Assembly: GCA_016934575.1 (NCBI GenBank)
Contig: JAFGSN010000203.1
Location: 1 to 32,889, forward strand
Direction of reading: 5' to 3'
DNA: 32,889 bases
DNA from: Vicinamibacteria bacterium
Lineage (GTDB): Bacteria > Acidobacteriota > Vicinamibacteria > Fen-336
Part shown: positions 1-7,789 of the stretch, one piece after another
Layout of the letters: each line of letters starts with the position of its first letter
Numbering within the stretch: the stretch's first letter is position 1
Made by a program: the position numbers and the translations under genes
Notes under the pieces: generated by a model
Told to the model about the DNA's origin: nothing
The model's database searches: none
The model's input: only the letters and a program-made list of their open reading frames with translations

Positions 1-252
1 GTGCTCGCACCTCCGTCTTCTTCGGGCGGATTCTCCGATCCCGACGACGTCGCCGCCATAGCCGCCTGCTCGGCCGCAAGCCGCTCCGCTTCCTCGACGA
101 CCGGCTTGGCCTCCTCGTCGACAACTTCGACGCCCTGGGCATCCGAGTCGGCGATAGCGGCATGCACAGTGCTCGCACCTCCGTCTTCTTCGGGCGGATT
201 CTCCGATTCCGACGACGTCGCCGCCAAAGCCGCCTGCTCGGCCGCAAGCCGC
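1..252 (-). repeat. 168-bp tandem repeat inside the nusA 3' end
   Basis: Positions 1-84 and 169-252 match at 82 of 84 bases; the differences are at positions 40/208 and 59/227. The offset is 168 bp, exactly 56 codons, so the reading frame is kept. The repeated peptide contains RLAAEQAA followed by AATSS and [13 protein letters not shown]. The second copy is cut by the window edge, so the copy number is unknown. The bases between the two matched blocks are more diverged. Confidence 0.88.
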
Positions 253-1538
253 GCCGCCTCCTCGGCGTCCCGGCGATCCCATTCGGCCTTGGCTTTCGTC
301 GCGGCCTCACGGATTCTCTCGGCCGTCTTCAATCCGACTCCTTCAATCAGGCAGATATCGTCGTCGCTCATTTCAAGCAAGTGCGTGAGTCCGCCGATGC
401 CGTGATCGATGAGCTTCTGAATCGTCTTGTCGCCGACGCCCTCCAAGCTCCGCAGCTCAGCCACGATGCGCGCCATGCGCGCCATCTCCGCCTCGACCTC
501 CTGCCGCTTTTCCTCCTCGCTCTTGATGTCGATCCGCCAGCCGACGAGCTTGGCCGCCAGCCTGACGTTCTGCCCTTTCTTGCCGATGGCCAGCGATAGT
601 TGTTTGTCCTCGACGACGACCTCCATGATGCGTTGTTCCTCGTCAACGATCGCGACGCGACTCACTTTGGCCGGAGAAAGCGCCTTCTCGACGAAGGCCA
701 CCGAATCCTCGCTCCATTCGACGATGTCGATCTTTTCGCCGCGCAGCTCGCGAATGATCGATTGTACGCGCGTGCCCTTCATCCCTACGCAGGCGCCGAC
801 GGGATCGACGTCTTTCTCTCGTGAAAGCACCGCGATCTTGGCGCGTTCGCCCGACTCACGCACGCATCCCCTGATCATGACGGTGCCGTCATAGATCTCC
901 GGCACCTCCATCTCGAAAAGCTTGATCAGCAACGCCGGATCCGTGCGGCTGACGACGACTTGCGGGCCTTTCGCGGCCTTCATGACCTTGGAAATCACCA
1001 CGCGCACGCGATCGCCGATCTGATAGGCCTCGGCGCGGCTCTGTTCCTTACGCGGCAGCACCGCCTCGGCGCGACCGATGTCGAGAACGAGATCTCCCAT
1101 CTCCTGTCGCTTGACGATTCCATTGATCACGTCGCCCACGCGCCCCGAATACTCGGCGAAAACGTTGTCGCGTTCCGCTTCGCGCACTTTCTGGAAGATC
1201 ACTTGCTTGGCCGTCTGCGCCGCGATTCTTCCGAGCACGTCCGTCGGTTTGGGGAACTCGATCTCGCTTCCCAGCTCGGCCTCGGGAATCAAGCCGCGCG
1301 CCTCCTCGACGCCGATCTGAGTCAGCGCATCCTCGACTTTTTCAACCACTTGCCGCACGGCGAAAACCTCGATCTGTCCAGTCTCGTCGTTGAAGCGGCT
1401 GCGCAGATCCTCTTCCGTGCGGTAGTACTTTTTCGAGGCCGTGAGAATGGCGTCCTCGATCGCCGCGATGATGATCTCGGCGTTGATGTTCTTCTCGCGA
1501 CTGATCTGCTCGATCTGTTGTCGTAATTGACTCGCCAT
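1..1538 (-). CDS. nusA: Transcription termination/antitermination factor NusA (3' end outside window)
   Basis: NusA binds RNA polymerase and nascent RNA and modulates pausing, termination and antitermination. The start is the ATG at 1538, three bases after the rimP stop, giving 512 codons before the window edge. Seen in the translation: the NusA N-terminal domain (residues 1 to about 130, beginning [20 protein letters not shown]), an S1 region, a KH1 motif GMKG near residue 251, a KH2 motif [18 protein letters not shown] near residue 320, and two helix-hairpin-helix units around residues 361-405 ([12 protein letters not shown] and [13 protein letters not shown]). After these comes an Ala/Glu-rich extension with a 56-residue tandem repeat, cut by the window edge. 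That makes the protein longer than typical NusA (about 350-500 residues). The rimP-nusA order is the classical one; infB would be expected downstream but lies outside. Identity is very secure; only the C-terminus is unknown. Confidence 0.97.
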   Translation of the reverse strand, partial: MASQLRQQIEQISREKNINAEIIIAAIEDAILTASKKYYRTEEDLRSRFNDETGQIEVFAVRQVVEKVEDALTQIGVEEARGLIPEAELGSEIEFPKPTDVLGRIAAQTAKQVIFQKVREAERDNVFAEYSGRVGDVINGIVKRQEMGDLVLDIGRAEAVLPRKEQSRAEAYQIGDRVRVVISKVMKAAKGPQVVVSRTDPALLIKLFEMEVPEIYDGTVMIRGCVRESGERAKIAVLSREKDVDPVGACVGMKGTRVQSIIRELRGEKIDIVEWSEDSVAFVEKALSPAKVSRVAIVDEEQRIMEVVVEDKQLSLAIGKKGQNVRLAAKLVGWRIDIKSEEEKRQEVEAEMARMARIVAELRSLEGVGDKTIQKLIDHGIGGLTHLLEMSDDDICLIEGVGLKTAERIREAATKAKAEWDRRDAEEAARLAAEQAALAATSSESENPPEEDGGASTVHAAIADSDAQGVEVVDEEAKPVVEEAERLAAEQAAMAATSSGSENPPEEDGGAS

Positions 1539-1541
1539 CTC

Positions 1542-2069
1542 TTATCGCTTGTTCCTCTCAAATCGTTTTTGGCGCCCTGAACATCCGGGAGCGAAGTCGA
1601 TCGAGAGCCGCGCGTGCTCGATGCTCGCCAGCGGGATAATGATCGTCGCTCCCGCCTGGGACGCCGAACTGATGCAAACCGCTTCCGCATCGACGGATTC
1701 GACGCGCCCCTCGAAGTCCCGTCGCCCCTCGATAGGACCACGGCTTTTCATGCTGACTAATCGTCCAATGCAGCGTGAAAAATCCGCCTCGCTTCGAAGC
1801 GGCCGATCCAGACCCGGCGAGGAAATCTCGAGCCTGTACGCCGATCTAATCGGATCTTCGACGTCCATGATCGTCGAGATCTCCGAAGACACCGACTGAA
1901 GATCCGCGAGATCCACGCCTCCGTCCGATCGATCGACGAACACGCGCACAAGATGACTCCCCCGGCCGCGAGCCAACTTCACGTCAACGACATCGAGACC
2001 ACGGCTCAGCGCCACTCTCTCGGCGATGCATCGGATACGGCCAATGACTCCGTTGGACTCCTGTTTCAT
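1542..2069 (-). CDS. rimP: Ribosome maturation factor RimP
   Basis: RimP assists late assembly of the 30S ribosomal subunit in the cytoplasm. The 175-residue product has the usual family length. It shows the N-terminal domain pattern (IAERVALSRGLDVVDVKLARG, then HLVRVFVDR), the conserved YRLEISSPGLDRPL segment in the middle, and the small SH3-like C-terminal domain (GRVESVDAEAVCI...). I chose the ATG at 2069; an in-frame TTG at 2075 is also possible. Neither start has a good Shine-Dalgarno sequence, because a T-tract and hairpin lie immediately upstream. The gene is followed after three bases by nusA, so the pair is almost certainly co-transcribed. Family assignment is secure; the exact start is less so. 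Confidence 0.94.
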   Translation of the reverse strand: MKQESNGVIGRIRCIAERVALSRGLDVVDVKLARGRGSHLVRVFVDRSDGGVDLADLQSVSSEISTIMDVEDPIRSAYRLEISSPGLDRPLRSEADFSRCIGRLVSMKSRGPIEGRRDFEGRVESVDAEAVCISSASQAGATIIIPLASIEHARLSIDFAPGCSGRQKRFERNKR

Positions 2070-2077
2070 TCCCAAAA

Positions 2078-2100
2078 AAAAGAGTGGGTCGAACCCACTC
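2078..2100 (-). terminator. Intrinsic terminator or attenuator between rimO and rimP
   Basis: Read on the minus strand, an 8-bp perfect stem (GAGTGGGT with ACCCACTC, three-base loop) is followed at once by a run of eight T. It ends only a few bases before the rimP start. It can end rimO transcripts. If the promoter candidate just upstream drives rimP, it would instead act as a leader attenuator. A second small hairpin (CCAAC/GTTGG) lies between that promoter and the stem. Confidence 0.7.
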
Positions 2101-2126
2101 GGTGCCCAACCCCAAGTTGGATGTAC

Positions 2127-2155
2127 ATCTTAACCGTGTTCGGCTCTTTCCGCAA
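2127..2155 (-). promoter_or_regulatory. Candidate sigma-70-type promoter for rimP-nusA
   Basis: On the minus strand, TTGCGG (2155-2150) and TAAGAT (2132-2127) are separated by 17 bases. They sit right after the rimO stop and upstream of the hairpin/T-tract. The -35 matches the consensus at three positions and the -10 at four, so the call is modest. Its position would give a short leader containing the terminator. Confidence 0.35.
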
Positions 2156-2158
2156 GCG

Positions 2159-3520
2159 TCAACGCACGGTTTTAACGACGAGATCGTAAGGACCCGCCTG
2201 AATGATCTCGCATCGGACGAAAGCGCCGGGAACGACATCACCGCCAACGATCAAAACCGATCCGTCGATATCGGGCGCCTGCGTGGAAAGCCGGCCTCGG
2301 GCTGGCCCATCCGGCGAACCGGGCGTCTCGATCAAGACGTCGACTCGCTCTCCTACTCGCCTCCGATTGCGCGCGAGGCAGATGGATTGCTGGAGCCGCA
2401 TCAATTCGCCCCTTCGTCTTTCTTTCGTCTTTTCCGGCGTCTGCGCGCGAATCCCGTCAGCCCTGGTTCCCTCTTCGCGAGAGAAGGTGAAAACGCCCAC
2501 ATGATCAAAACGCGCCGTCTCGACGAATCTCATCAGAATCGAGAAATCACGCTCCGTTTCTCCCGGGAATCCGACGATGAACGACGTACGTATCGCCAGA
2601 CCCGGCGCTCGCTTTCTCATCCTTTCCACAAGTCCGTTCAAGCGGGCGTGACCTGTTGGTCTTCGCATCATCGAAAGCACATGATCGCTCGCATGTTGCA
2701 GCGGAAGGTCGATGTATTTCACGACCTTCTCTTCCGAAGCGATCGCATCCAGCACTTCATTCCCCAACGTCGCCGGATGGGCGTACAGCACACGGATCCA
2801 GCGCAATCCCTTGATGCCGCACAGGCTTCGGAGAAGTCGCGCCAAGCCGTGTTTCATGCCCAGATCCAGGCCATATCGTGTCGTGTCTTGTGCAACGAGA
2901 ACGATTTCCAGAACTCCTTTCGCGACCAAGCCTCGCGACTCCGTCACGATGCTTTCAATGGAACGACTCCGATATCTTCCGCGCAACTTCGGAATAACGC
3001 AGAAAGAGCACGCATAATTGCAGCCCTCGCTGATCTTCACGTAGGCCAGATGCGGCGGCGTCGAAAGCACGCGCTTGTAACGGCCGCCCGGAAGCCAGCC
3101 CGGCGTTCCCGACACCGTGGTCTTCATGCCCAGGACGGCGCGCTCTATCCATTCGATCTGGCCCGTGCCGAGTGTGGAGTCGATCTCGGGAATGGCGCGA
3201 CGCAGTTCGGCGTCATATCGCTGCGCCAGGCAGCCCGTCACGACCATCCTCCGAACGCCGCCGTACTGCTTGTGGCGAGCCATTTCCAGTATGGCGTCGA
3301 TCGATTCGCGCTTGGCGGGCTCGATGAAGGCGCACGTATTGACGATGATCACATCGGCCTGCGCGGTATCCGACACGATTCCGCAGCCACGCGCCTGAAG
3401 GCGCGCCAGCATTGCCTCGCTGTCGACGCGGTTCTTCGGGCAGCCGAGACTGACAAGCCCGACGCGTGGACGCGCATCCGGCGCCTTGGACGGACATCGA
3501 CCATGAGGCTTTCGGGACAT
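2159..3520 (-). CDS. rimO: Ribosomal protein uS12 (S12) methylthiotransferase RimO
   Basis: RimO is a radical-SAM enzyme with two [4Fe-4S] clusters that methylthiolates the conserved aspartate of ribosomal protein S12. The 453-residue product has the family length. N-terminal MTTase domain cysteines are C27 (in LGCPKNRVDSE, diagnostic for RimO rather than MiaB), C63 (NTCAFIEPAKRESIDAI) and C97 (VTGCLAQRY). The radical-SAM CxxxCxxC is C167-C171-C174 (SEGCNYACSFC). A C-terminal TRAM-like domain covers roughly residues 380-450. Its start overlaps the upstream glycosyltransferase stop in an ATGA, which suggests translational coupling. There is no sign of truncation. Confidence 0.97.
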   Translation of the reverse strand: MSRKPHGRCPSKAPDARPRVGLVSLGCPKNRVDSEAMLARLQARGCGIVSDTAQADVIIVNTCAFIEPAKRESIDAILEMARHKQYGGVRRMVVTGCLAQRYDAELRRAIPEIDSTLGTGQIEWIERAVLGMKTTVSGTPGWLPGGRYKRVLSTPPHLAYVKISEGCNYACSFCVIPKLRGRYRSRSIESIVTESRGLVAKGVLEIVLVAQDTTRYGLDLGMKHGLARLLRSLCGIKGLRWIRVLYAHPATLGNEVLDAIASEEKVVKYIDLPLQHASDHVLSMMRRPTGHARLNGLVERMRKRAPGLAIRTSFIVGFPGETERDFSILMRFVETARFDHVGVFTFSREEGTRADGIRAQTPEKTKERRRGELMRLQQSICLARNRRRVGERVDVLIETPGSPDGPARGRLSTQAPDIDGSVLIVGGDVVPGAFVRCEIIQAGPYDLVVKTVR

Positions 3521-4605
3521 CAGCTCAGCCGAAACGTCGCCATGACGAGACGAGCGGCTTCCGCCGCGCCGTCCAGGCGAGGCGGAGACGGAAACGGCCG
3601 CTCCAACGCGGTCCGAATCGCTTTATCGAGACGGCCGGCTTCGAGATCATCGTTGCGCACGAATGCGCACGGCAAAAACTCCCTCATCTCACGCACCAGA
3701 ATCGCATATTCCGGGAAGTCGCCGCGCTCCGTATAAACGATTCGTGTTCCGCCGCTGATCGCGTCCGTGACGATTCCATATCCCGGCTTCGTGACGACGA
3801 CATCCGCCGCCGCGACCAGATCGATGTACTTCAAACCCCGCAAACGCATCTCCGTTCGACTCAAACCGATCGCGTTTTCTGGCAGGGCCCGATCATCATC
3901 GACGAAAAGAAAGCGATATCCCTTCAGCGATGCGAGCACTTGCGGATCGAGTCTTGCAAGCCCGTGCCCTCCAAACGACATCAGGACCAAAGGCTCCGCT
4001 CCGTGTCCCAACCGACGCCTGACTTCCGCCGCGTCATGAAACGGCCGACGAGCGACAAGCGGGATGTCGGCGATATGGGGAAATACCGAGAGATCCCCGG
4101 CAAACGGCAGCCGGAGCAGCAACGTCGCCTGGCGATAAGCGTCGGCGGCACGGACGGCCATGACGCTCATCCCGGACAAACGCTGCGATAAATGACGGTA
4201 GATCCAGTCCCATGAGAAATTCGCCATCGCGACGCTGGGAATGCCGGCGCGCGCGGCGGCGGCGAACGCCAACGGAGGGATGTCCCCGATAACGCCCCTG
4301 ACTCCCATTCTCAACCGGCGCGCCTCGTTTTCGACCAGCGACTCCCACTGCCGTTGAAAACTCTCGAGACGCGACAGCGTCGCTTGCTCATTGATGTCGA
4401 CGGCGTCGTTCTGCGCCAGACCAACGTCGCACGCGAGCGAACGCACGTCGATCGACTCCGAAACGGCCTCCTCGAATAAAAATCTTGGAGCGCTCGTCAC
4501 CACCGTCAACGCGATCTCGGGCCGCCGCTGTTTCAGCTCACGCAAGACCTCTGCCGTTCGCGTTGCATGGCCGAAACCGTGACCTGAAACATAAGCTACG
4601 ATCAT
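3520..4605 (-). CDS. MurG/GT28-like glycosyltransferase
   Basis: The 361-residue product begins MIVAYVSGHGFGHATR, a Gly/His-rich loop typical of GT-B glycosyltransferases. It is especially like the N-terminal domain of plant L-arabinokinases and the related bacterial proteins. The C-terminal half has VLMSFGGHG, then VAAADVVVTKPGYG and GGTRIVYTERGDFPEY, the nucleotide-sugar-binding pattern of GT28-like enzymes. The ATG at 4605 was chosen because AGGAG lies five bases upstream; the same frame stays open upstream to about 4950 but has no conserved features there. The stop overlaps the rimO start. Donor and acceptor are unknown. The family-level call is good; a sugar-kinase role is not supported because no GHMP kinase domain is fused. 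Confidence 0.75.
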   Translation of the reverse strand: MIVAYVSGHGFGHATRTAEVLRELKQRRPEIALTVVTSAPRFLFEEAVSESIDVRSLACDVGLAQNDAVDINEQATLSRLESFQRQWESLVENEARRLRMGVRGVIGDIPPLAFAAAARAGIPSVAMANFSWDWIYRHLSQRLSGMSVMAVRAADAYRQATLLLRLPFAGDLSVFPHIADIPLVARRPFHDAAEVRRRLGHGAEPLVLMSFGGHGLARLDPQVLASLKGYRFLFVDDDRALPENAIGLSRTEMRLRGLKYIDLVAAADVVVTKPGYGIVTDAISGGTRIVYTERGDFPEYAILVREMREFLPCAFVRNDDLEAGRLDKAIRTALERPFPSPPRLDGAAEAARLVMATFRLS

Positions 4606-4829
4606 CCGTGCTCCTGCAAGTCGCCGGGATAATAGCGTGAAACGGGCAAAAACGAGTCGCTTGAATCGGACCCGCGCGACTTTTCTCGCGACCATGCCGA
4701 TAGCCATGGCAACGAAATGCATCGCGGACTTTCGTCGGACCGAGTTTCTTTCTCGCGATCGTTGGCCTGTGCGCCGGCAGGCGGCCGGAGAGTCGTTGCA
4801 TAAATCCCTTTCCCGTTCGAGAATCACTC

Positions 4830-6212
4830 GTGCATCCGATCCGCCTGGCGATCGACGAGGTCCGCCGCATATTTGAAAAGCCGCGTGAGGAGCTGACGCG
4901 GGCCCAGGCCGCCTTGCTCTATGGTTTCGATTTGGGACGGCATTGCGCACGCGAGCTCTATCACGATCGCGCCACCCAGATGGCGGCCGCGCTGACCTAC
5001 CACACGCTCTTCAGCCTGCTCCCGACTCTCGTGCTGATGCTCGTCGTATCGCGCGCCTTCGTGACGCAGGCCGAGCTCGAGCAGTTCCGTGAATCGAGCG
5101 TGAGCTACGTCATGCAATGGCTCTTGGAGGCTTCGCCCGACAGCGCAATCGATTCACCCGGCGCATCCTCGGGACAGGCGGAGATGGCCGCCATCGCCAA
5201 GGAGCTTCGAGAAGGCATTCAATACTGGCTTGACCGTTTGCAGACGCTCAGTTTTGAGGGAATCGGCGTCGTCGGCGTCTTGCTTTTCATTTATGGCGCC
5301 ACGGGCATGCTGGCGACGACCGAAAGAAGCTTCAACCAGATCTTCGGCGCCTCGCACAACCGTCCCTGGTACATCCGCCTCTCCATGTACTACACGGTCA
5401 TCACCCTCGGTCCGCTGGTGATGATCGCGGGCCACTACATCGAGGTCCAGACGCTGCGACTTATCGCCGGCGGCGTGTATACCAGTTGGCTGAGCGGCCC
5501 TCTCGCCTTGACCTCGCCCGTGCTTGCCACTTGGATCGTTCTGTGCGTCGTCTTCGTGCTGCTGCCCAACACACGCGTGAGCATCCGCGCAGCCGCCATC
5601 GGCAGCTTTATCGCGGCCCTCGGCTGGGTCGGCGCCATCGAGCTGTTCGGCCTCTATGTGCGTCGCGCCGCGTCCGCCACCCTCTACGGCGCTCTGGCGC
5701 TGCTGCCGTTGTTTCTGTTCTGGCTCTGGCTGATGTGGCTCTTCCTTCTCTTCGGCTTGGAGCTCACGTATACGCTGCAAGCGATGCGCGGACGGAAGTT
5801 CAAGAGCCTGGAGAAGTCCGAAACTCGGGACCTGGTTGACGTGACGTCGATCATCCCGATGCTCACGCTCATCGGCCGAGGATTCGAGGAGGGCCGGGCG
5901 CTGTCCGCCGAGGAGATCGCCGAGAAACTCATCCTTCCCGTTCGCTCGGTACAACGAACCGGCGAACGGCTCGAGGCGGAAAACCTGCTGAATCGCATCG
6001 AAAGCGGATCAGGAAGCGTTTCCTACGCGCTCGCCATGCCTCCCGACCGCATCGGCATCGAGCGCATCATCGATCTATGTGGCGCGCTTTCAACGCCGCG
6101 CCGCGTCGGTTCCGCTCTGCCCGGAGGCGACCTCATGGCGCGCCTCGCCGACGCCCAGAAAGCCGCCGCAAGCCATATCACCCTGGCGAACGTCGTTCGT
6201 CCGAAATCCTGA
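4830..6212 (+). CDS. YihY/BrkB-type integral membrane protein with C-terminal winged-helix-like domain
   Basis: The 460-residue product matches the YihY/virulence factor BrkB family, formerly mis-annotated as RNase BN. It has the family signature MAAALTYHTLFSLLPTLVLML near residue 50. About six membrane segments follow, including GIGVVGVLLFIYGATGMLA and ALLPLFLFWLWLMWLFLLFGLELTY, and the segment QIFGASHNRPWYIRL between them. After about residue 310 the protein continues into a soluble region (SAEEIAEKLILPVRSVQRTGERL...LNRIES) with the look of a winged helix. This extension is known in some family members. The start used is a GTG at 4830 with no strong ribosome-binding site. It is divergent from the glycosyltransferase; the 224-bp gap presumably holds both promoters. 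Function of the family is unsettled. Confidence 0.88.
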   Translation: MHPIRLAIDEVRRIFEKPREELTRAQAALLYGFDLGRHCARELYHDRATQMAAALTYHTLFSLLPTLVLMLVVSRAFVTQAELEQFRESSVSYVMQWLLEASPDSAIDSPGASSGQAEMAAIAKELREGIQYWLDRLQTLSFEGIGVVGVLLFIYGATGMLATTERSFNQIFGASHNRPWYIRLSMYYTVITLGPLVMIAGHYIEVQTLRLIAGGVYTSWLSGPLALTSPVLATWIVLCVVFVLLPNTRVSIRAAAIGSFIAALGWVGAIELFGLYVRRAASATLYGALALLPLFLFWLWLMWLFLLFGLELTYTLQAMRGRKFKSLEKSETRDLVDVTSIIPMLTLIGRGFEEGRALSAEEIAEKLILPVRSVQRTGERLEAENLLNRIESGSGSVSYALAMPPDRIGIERIIDLCGALSTPRRVGSALPGGDLMARLADAQKAAASHITLANVVRPKS

Positions 6213-6496
6213 AGATCACGAGCGCCCATCCGACACAACGCGCGACTTGACACCTCATCCGAATCGCCGGTATAAGCAAATCATGGCGATCGATCGAACC
6301 CCCGGCCCGCGCGCGACGGAAGCGCGGCGACGGATGTGTACATGGCCAGCGACGCGCCGGCGGGGCTGGATTCGTCTTGGATCGCTCATCCACGACCTCA
6401 CGACGCGCTAACCGGCGGCCTCCGACAAACCCGAAAACGCTCAAGACCGCGTACCTTGATCGAGCGCATGCGACGCGCGCGAAAAGGATGAAGACA
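6213..6496 (+). promoter_or_regulatory. metYXW promoter and long 5' leader
   Basis: TTGACA (6247-6252) and TATAAG (6271-6276) are spaced by 18 bases, a strong sigma-70-type promoter. Transcription would start near 6283, leaving a leader of about 214 nt before metY. The leader holds a GC-rich hairpin (CCGCGC at 6307-6312 with GCGCGG at 6322-6327) and an open 49-codon reading frame from ATG 6342 to TGA 6489. I could not match it to a SAM-I, SAM-II or SAH riboswitch by eye. The length suggests regulation, but the mechanism is not visible. Confidence 0.5.
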
Positions 6497-7774
6497 ATGG
6501 CACGATTCGAGACTCTGGCGTTGCACGCGGGCCAGTCGATCGAAAGCGACACGCTCTCGCGCGGCGTTCCCGTCTATCGCACGACCTCGTTTGTCTTCAG
6601 AAGCGCCGCGCACGCGGCCGATCTTTTTTCCCTGAAGGAACTGGGCAATATCTACACCCGACTCATGAATCCCACGCATGACGTGCTCGAGAAAAGGGTG
6701 GCGGCGCTCGAAGGCGGAGCTGCCGGCCTGGCGTTCTCATCGGGCACCGCGGCCATCTTCAACACGGTCGTCAATATCGCCGCGGCCGGCGATGAAATCG
6801 TTTCGGCCGACAATCTCTACGGCGGCACGTACACGATGTTCCACGACATCCTGCCGCAGCTCGGCCTCCGTGCATGCTTCGTAGATCCGCGCGACCCGCG
6901 CAATTTCGCACATGCGATCACGCCACGGACTCGTTTGCTTTTCGGCGAGACCGTCGGCAATCCGGCGCTGGACGTCCTCGACGTCGCCGCCGTGTCGGAG
7001 ATCGCGCGCGCGAATCATCTGCCGTTGATCGTCGACTCGACCTTCACGACGCCTTTCCTGCTGCGGCCGATCGAGCATGGCGCGGACGTCGTCGTCCATT
7101 CGCTCACGAAATGGATAGGCGGACATGGCACGGCGATCGGCGGCATCGCGATCGACTCCGGCCGATTCGACTGGACCGACGCCAAATTCAAGCTCTACAA
7201 CGAGCCCGAGCCTAGCTATCACGGGTTGCGTTTCGCGCATGACCTCGGCTCCCTGAATCCCATCGCCTTCATCCTCAGAATGCGTCTTGTTCCTTTGCGC
7301 AACCTCGGCGCCTGCATCTCGCCCGACAACGCCTGGATCGCGCTCCAGGGCGTCGAAACCCTGCCGCTCCGAATGGAGCGACACTGCGAGAACGCCATGA
7401 TGATCGCGCGCTTCCTGCTTTCGCACCCGAAATCGTCCTGGGTTCGCTATCCCGGACTTCCGGAAGATCCCTCGCACTCCGTCGCCCGCCGATATCTCCA
7501 TAATGGTTTCGGCGGCATGGTCGTCTTCGGCGTCAAGGGCGGCAAGGAATCCGGCCGGCGATTCATCGAGAGGCTGTGTCTCTTCTCGCACCTGGCGAAC
7601 GTCGGCGACGCGAAGAGCCTGGCGATCCATCCGGCCACGACCACCCACTCGCAGCTCACGGAAGAAGAGCAACTCCGTTCCGGCATCACTCCGGATCTCG
7701 TGCGTCTTTCTATCGGCATCGAGCACGTCGATGACCTCATCGAAGACCTGCGCCAGTCGCTCGACAACGCCTAG
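6497..7774 (+). CDS. metY: O-acetylhomoserine sulfhydrylase (PLP-dependent)
   Basis: MetY condenses O-acetylhomoserine with sulfide to give homocysteine, the direct sulfhydrylation route to methionine. The 425-residue protein is a Cys/Met-metabolism PLP enzyme. It shows NIYTRLMNPTHDVLEKRVAALEGG, the substrate/PLP segment LAFSSGTAAIFN, the PLP-binding DSTFTTPF, and the Schiff-base lysine in HSLTKWIGGHG at about K205. The insert around WTDAKFKLYNEPEPSYHG is typical of O-acetylhomoserine sulfhydrylase rather than cystathionine enzymes. HPATTTHSQL near the C-terminus is also family-typical. ATG 6497 is preceded by AAAGGA at a good distance; an ATG at 6488 lacks room for a ribosome site. It is followed by metX after 15 bases. 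The call is firm. Confidence 0.95.
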   Translation: MARFETLALHAGQSIESDTLSRGVPVYRTTSFVFRSAAHAADLFSLKELGNIYTRLMNPTHDVLEKRVAALEGGAAGLAFSSGTAAIFNTVVNIAAAGDEIVSADNLYGGTYTMFHDILPQLGLRACFVDPRDPRNFAHAITPRTRLLFGETVGNPALDVLDVAAVSEIARANHLPLIVDSTFTTPFLLRPIEHGADVVVHSLTKWIGGHGTAIGGIAIDSGRFDWTDAKFKLYNEPEPSYHGLRFAHDLGSLNPIAFILRMRLVPLRNLGACISPDNAWIALQGVETLPLRMERHCENAMMIARFLLSHPKSSWVRYPGLPEDPSHSVARRYLHNGFGGMVVFGVKGGKESGRRFIERLCLFSHLANVGDAKSLAIHPATTTHSQLTEEEQLRSGITPDLVRLSIGIEHVDDLIEDLRQSLDNA

Positions 7775-7789
7775 GGCATTGCTTTGACC

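Noticed and set aside
2084-3736. Long plus-strand frame over rimO
   Set aside because: It is the antisense shadow of rimO, which has all radical-SAM and MTTase motifs.
6737-7726. Long minus-strand frame over metY
   Set aside because: It is antisense to a gene with an intact PLP-enzyme signature and has no domain of its own.
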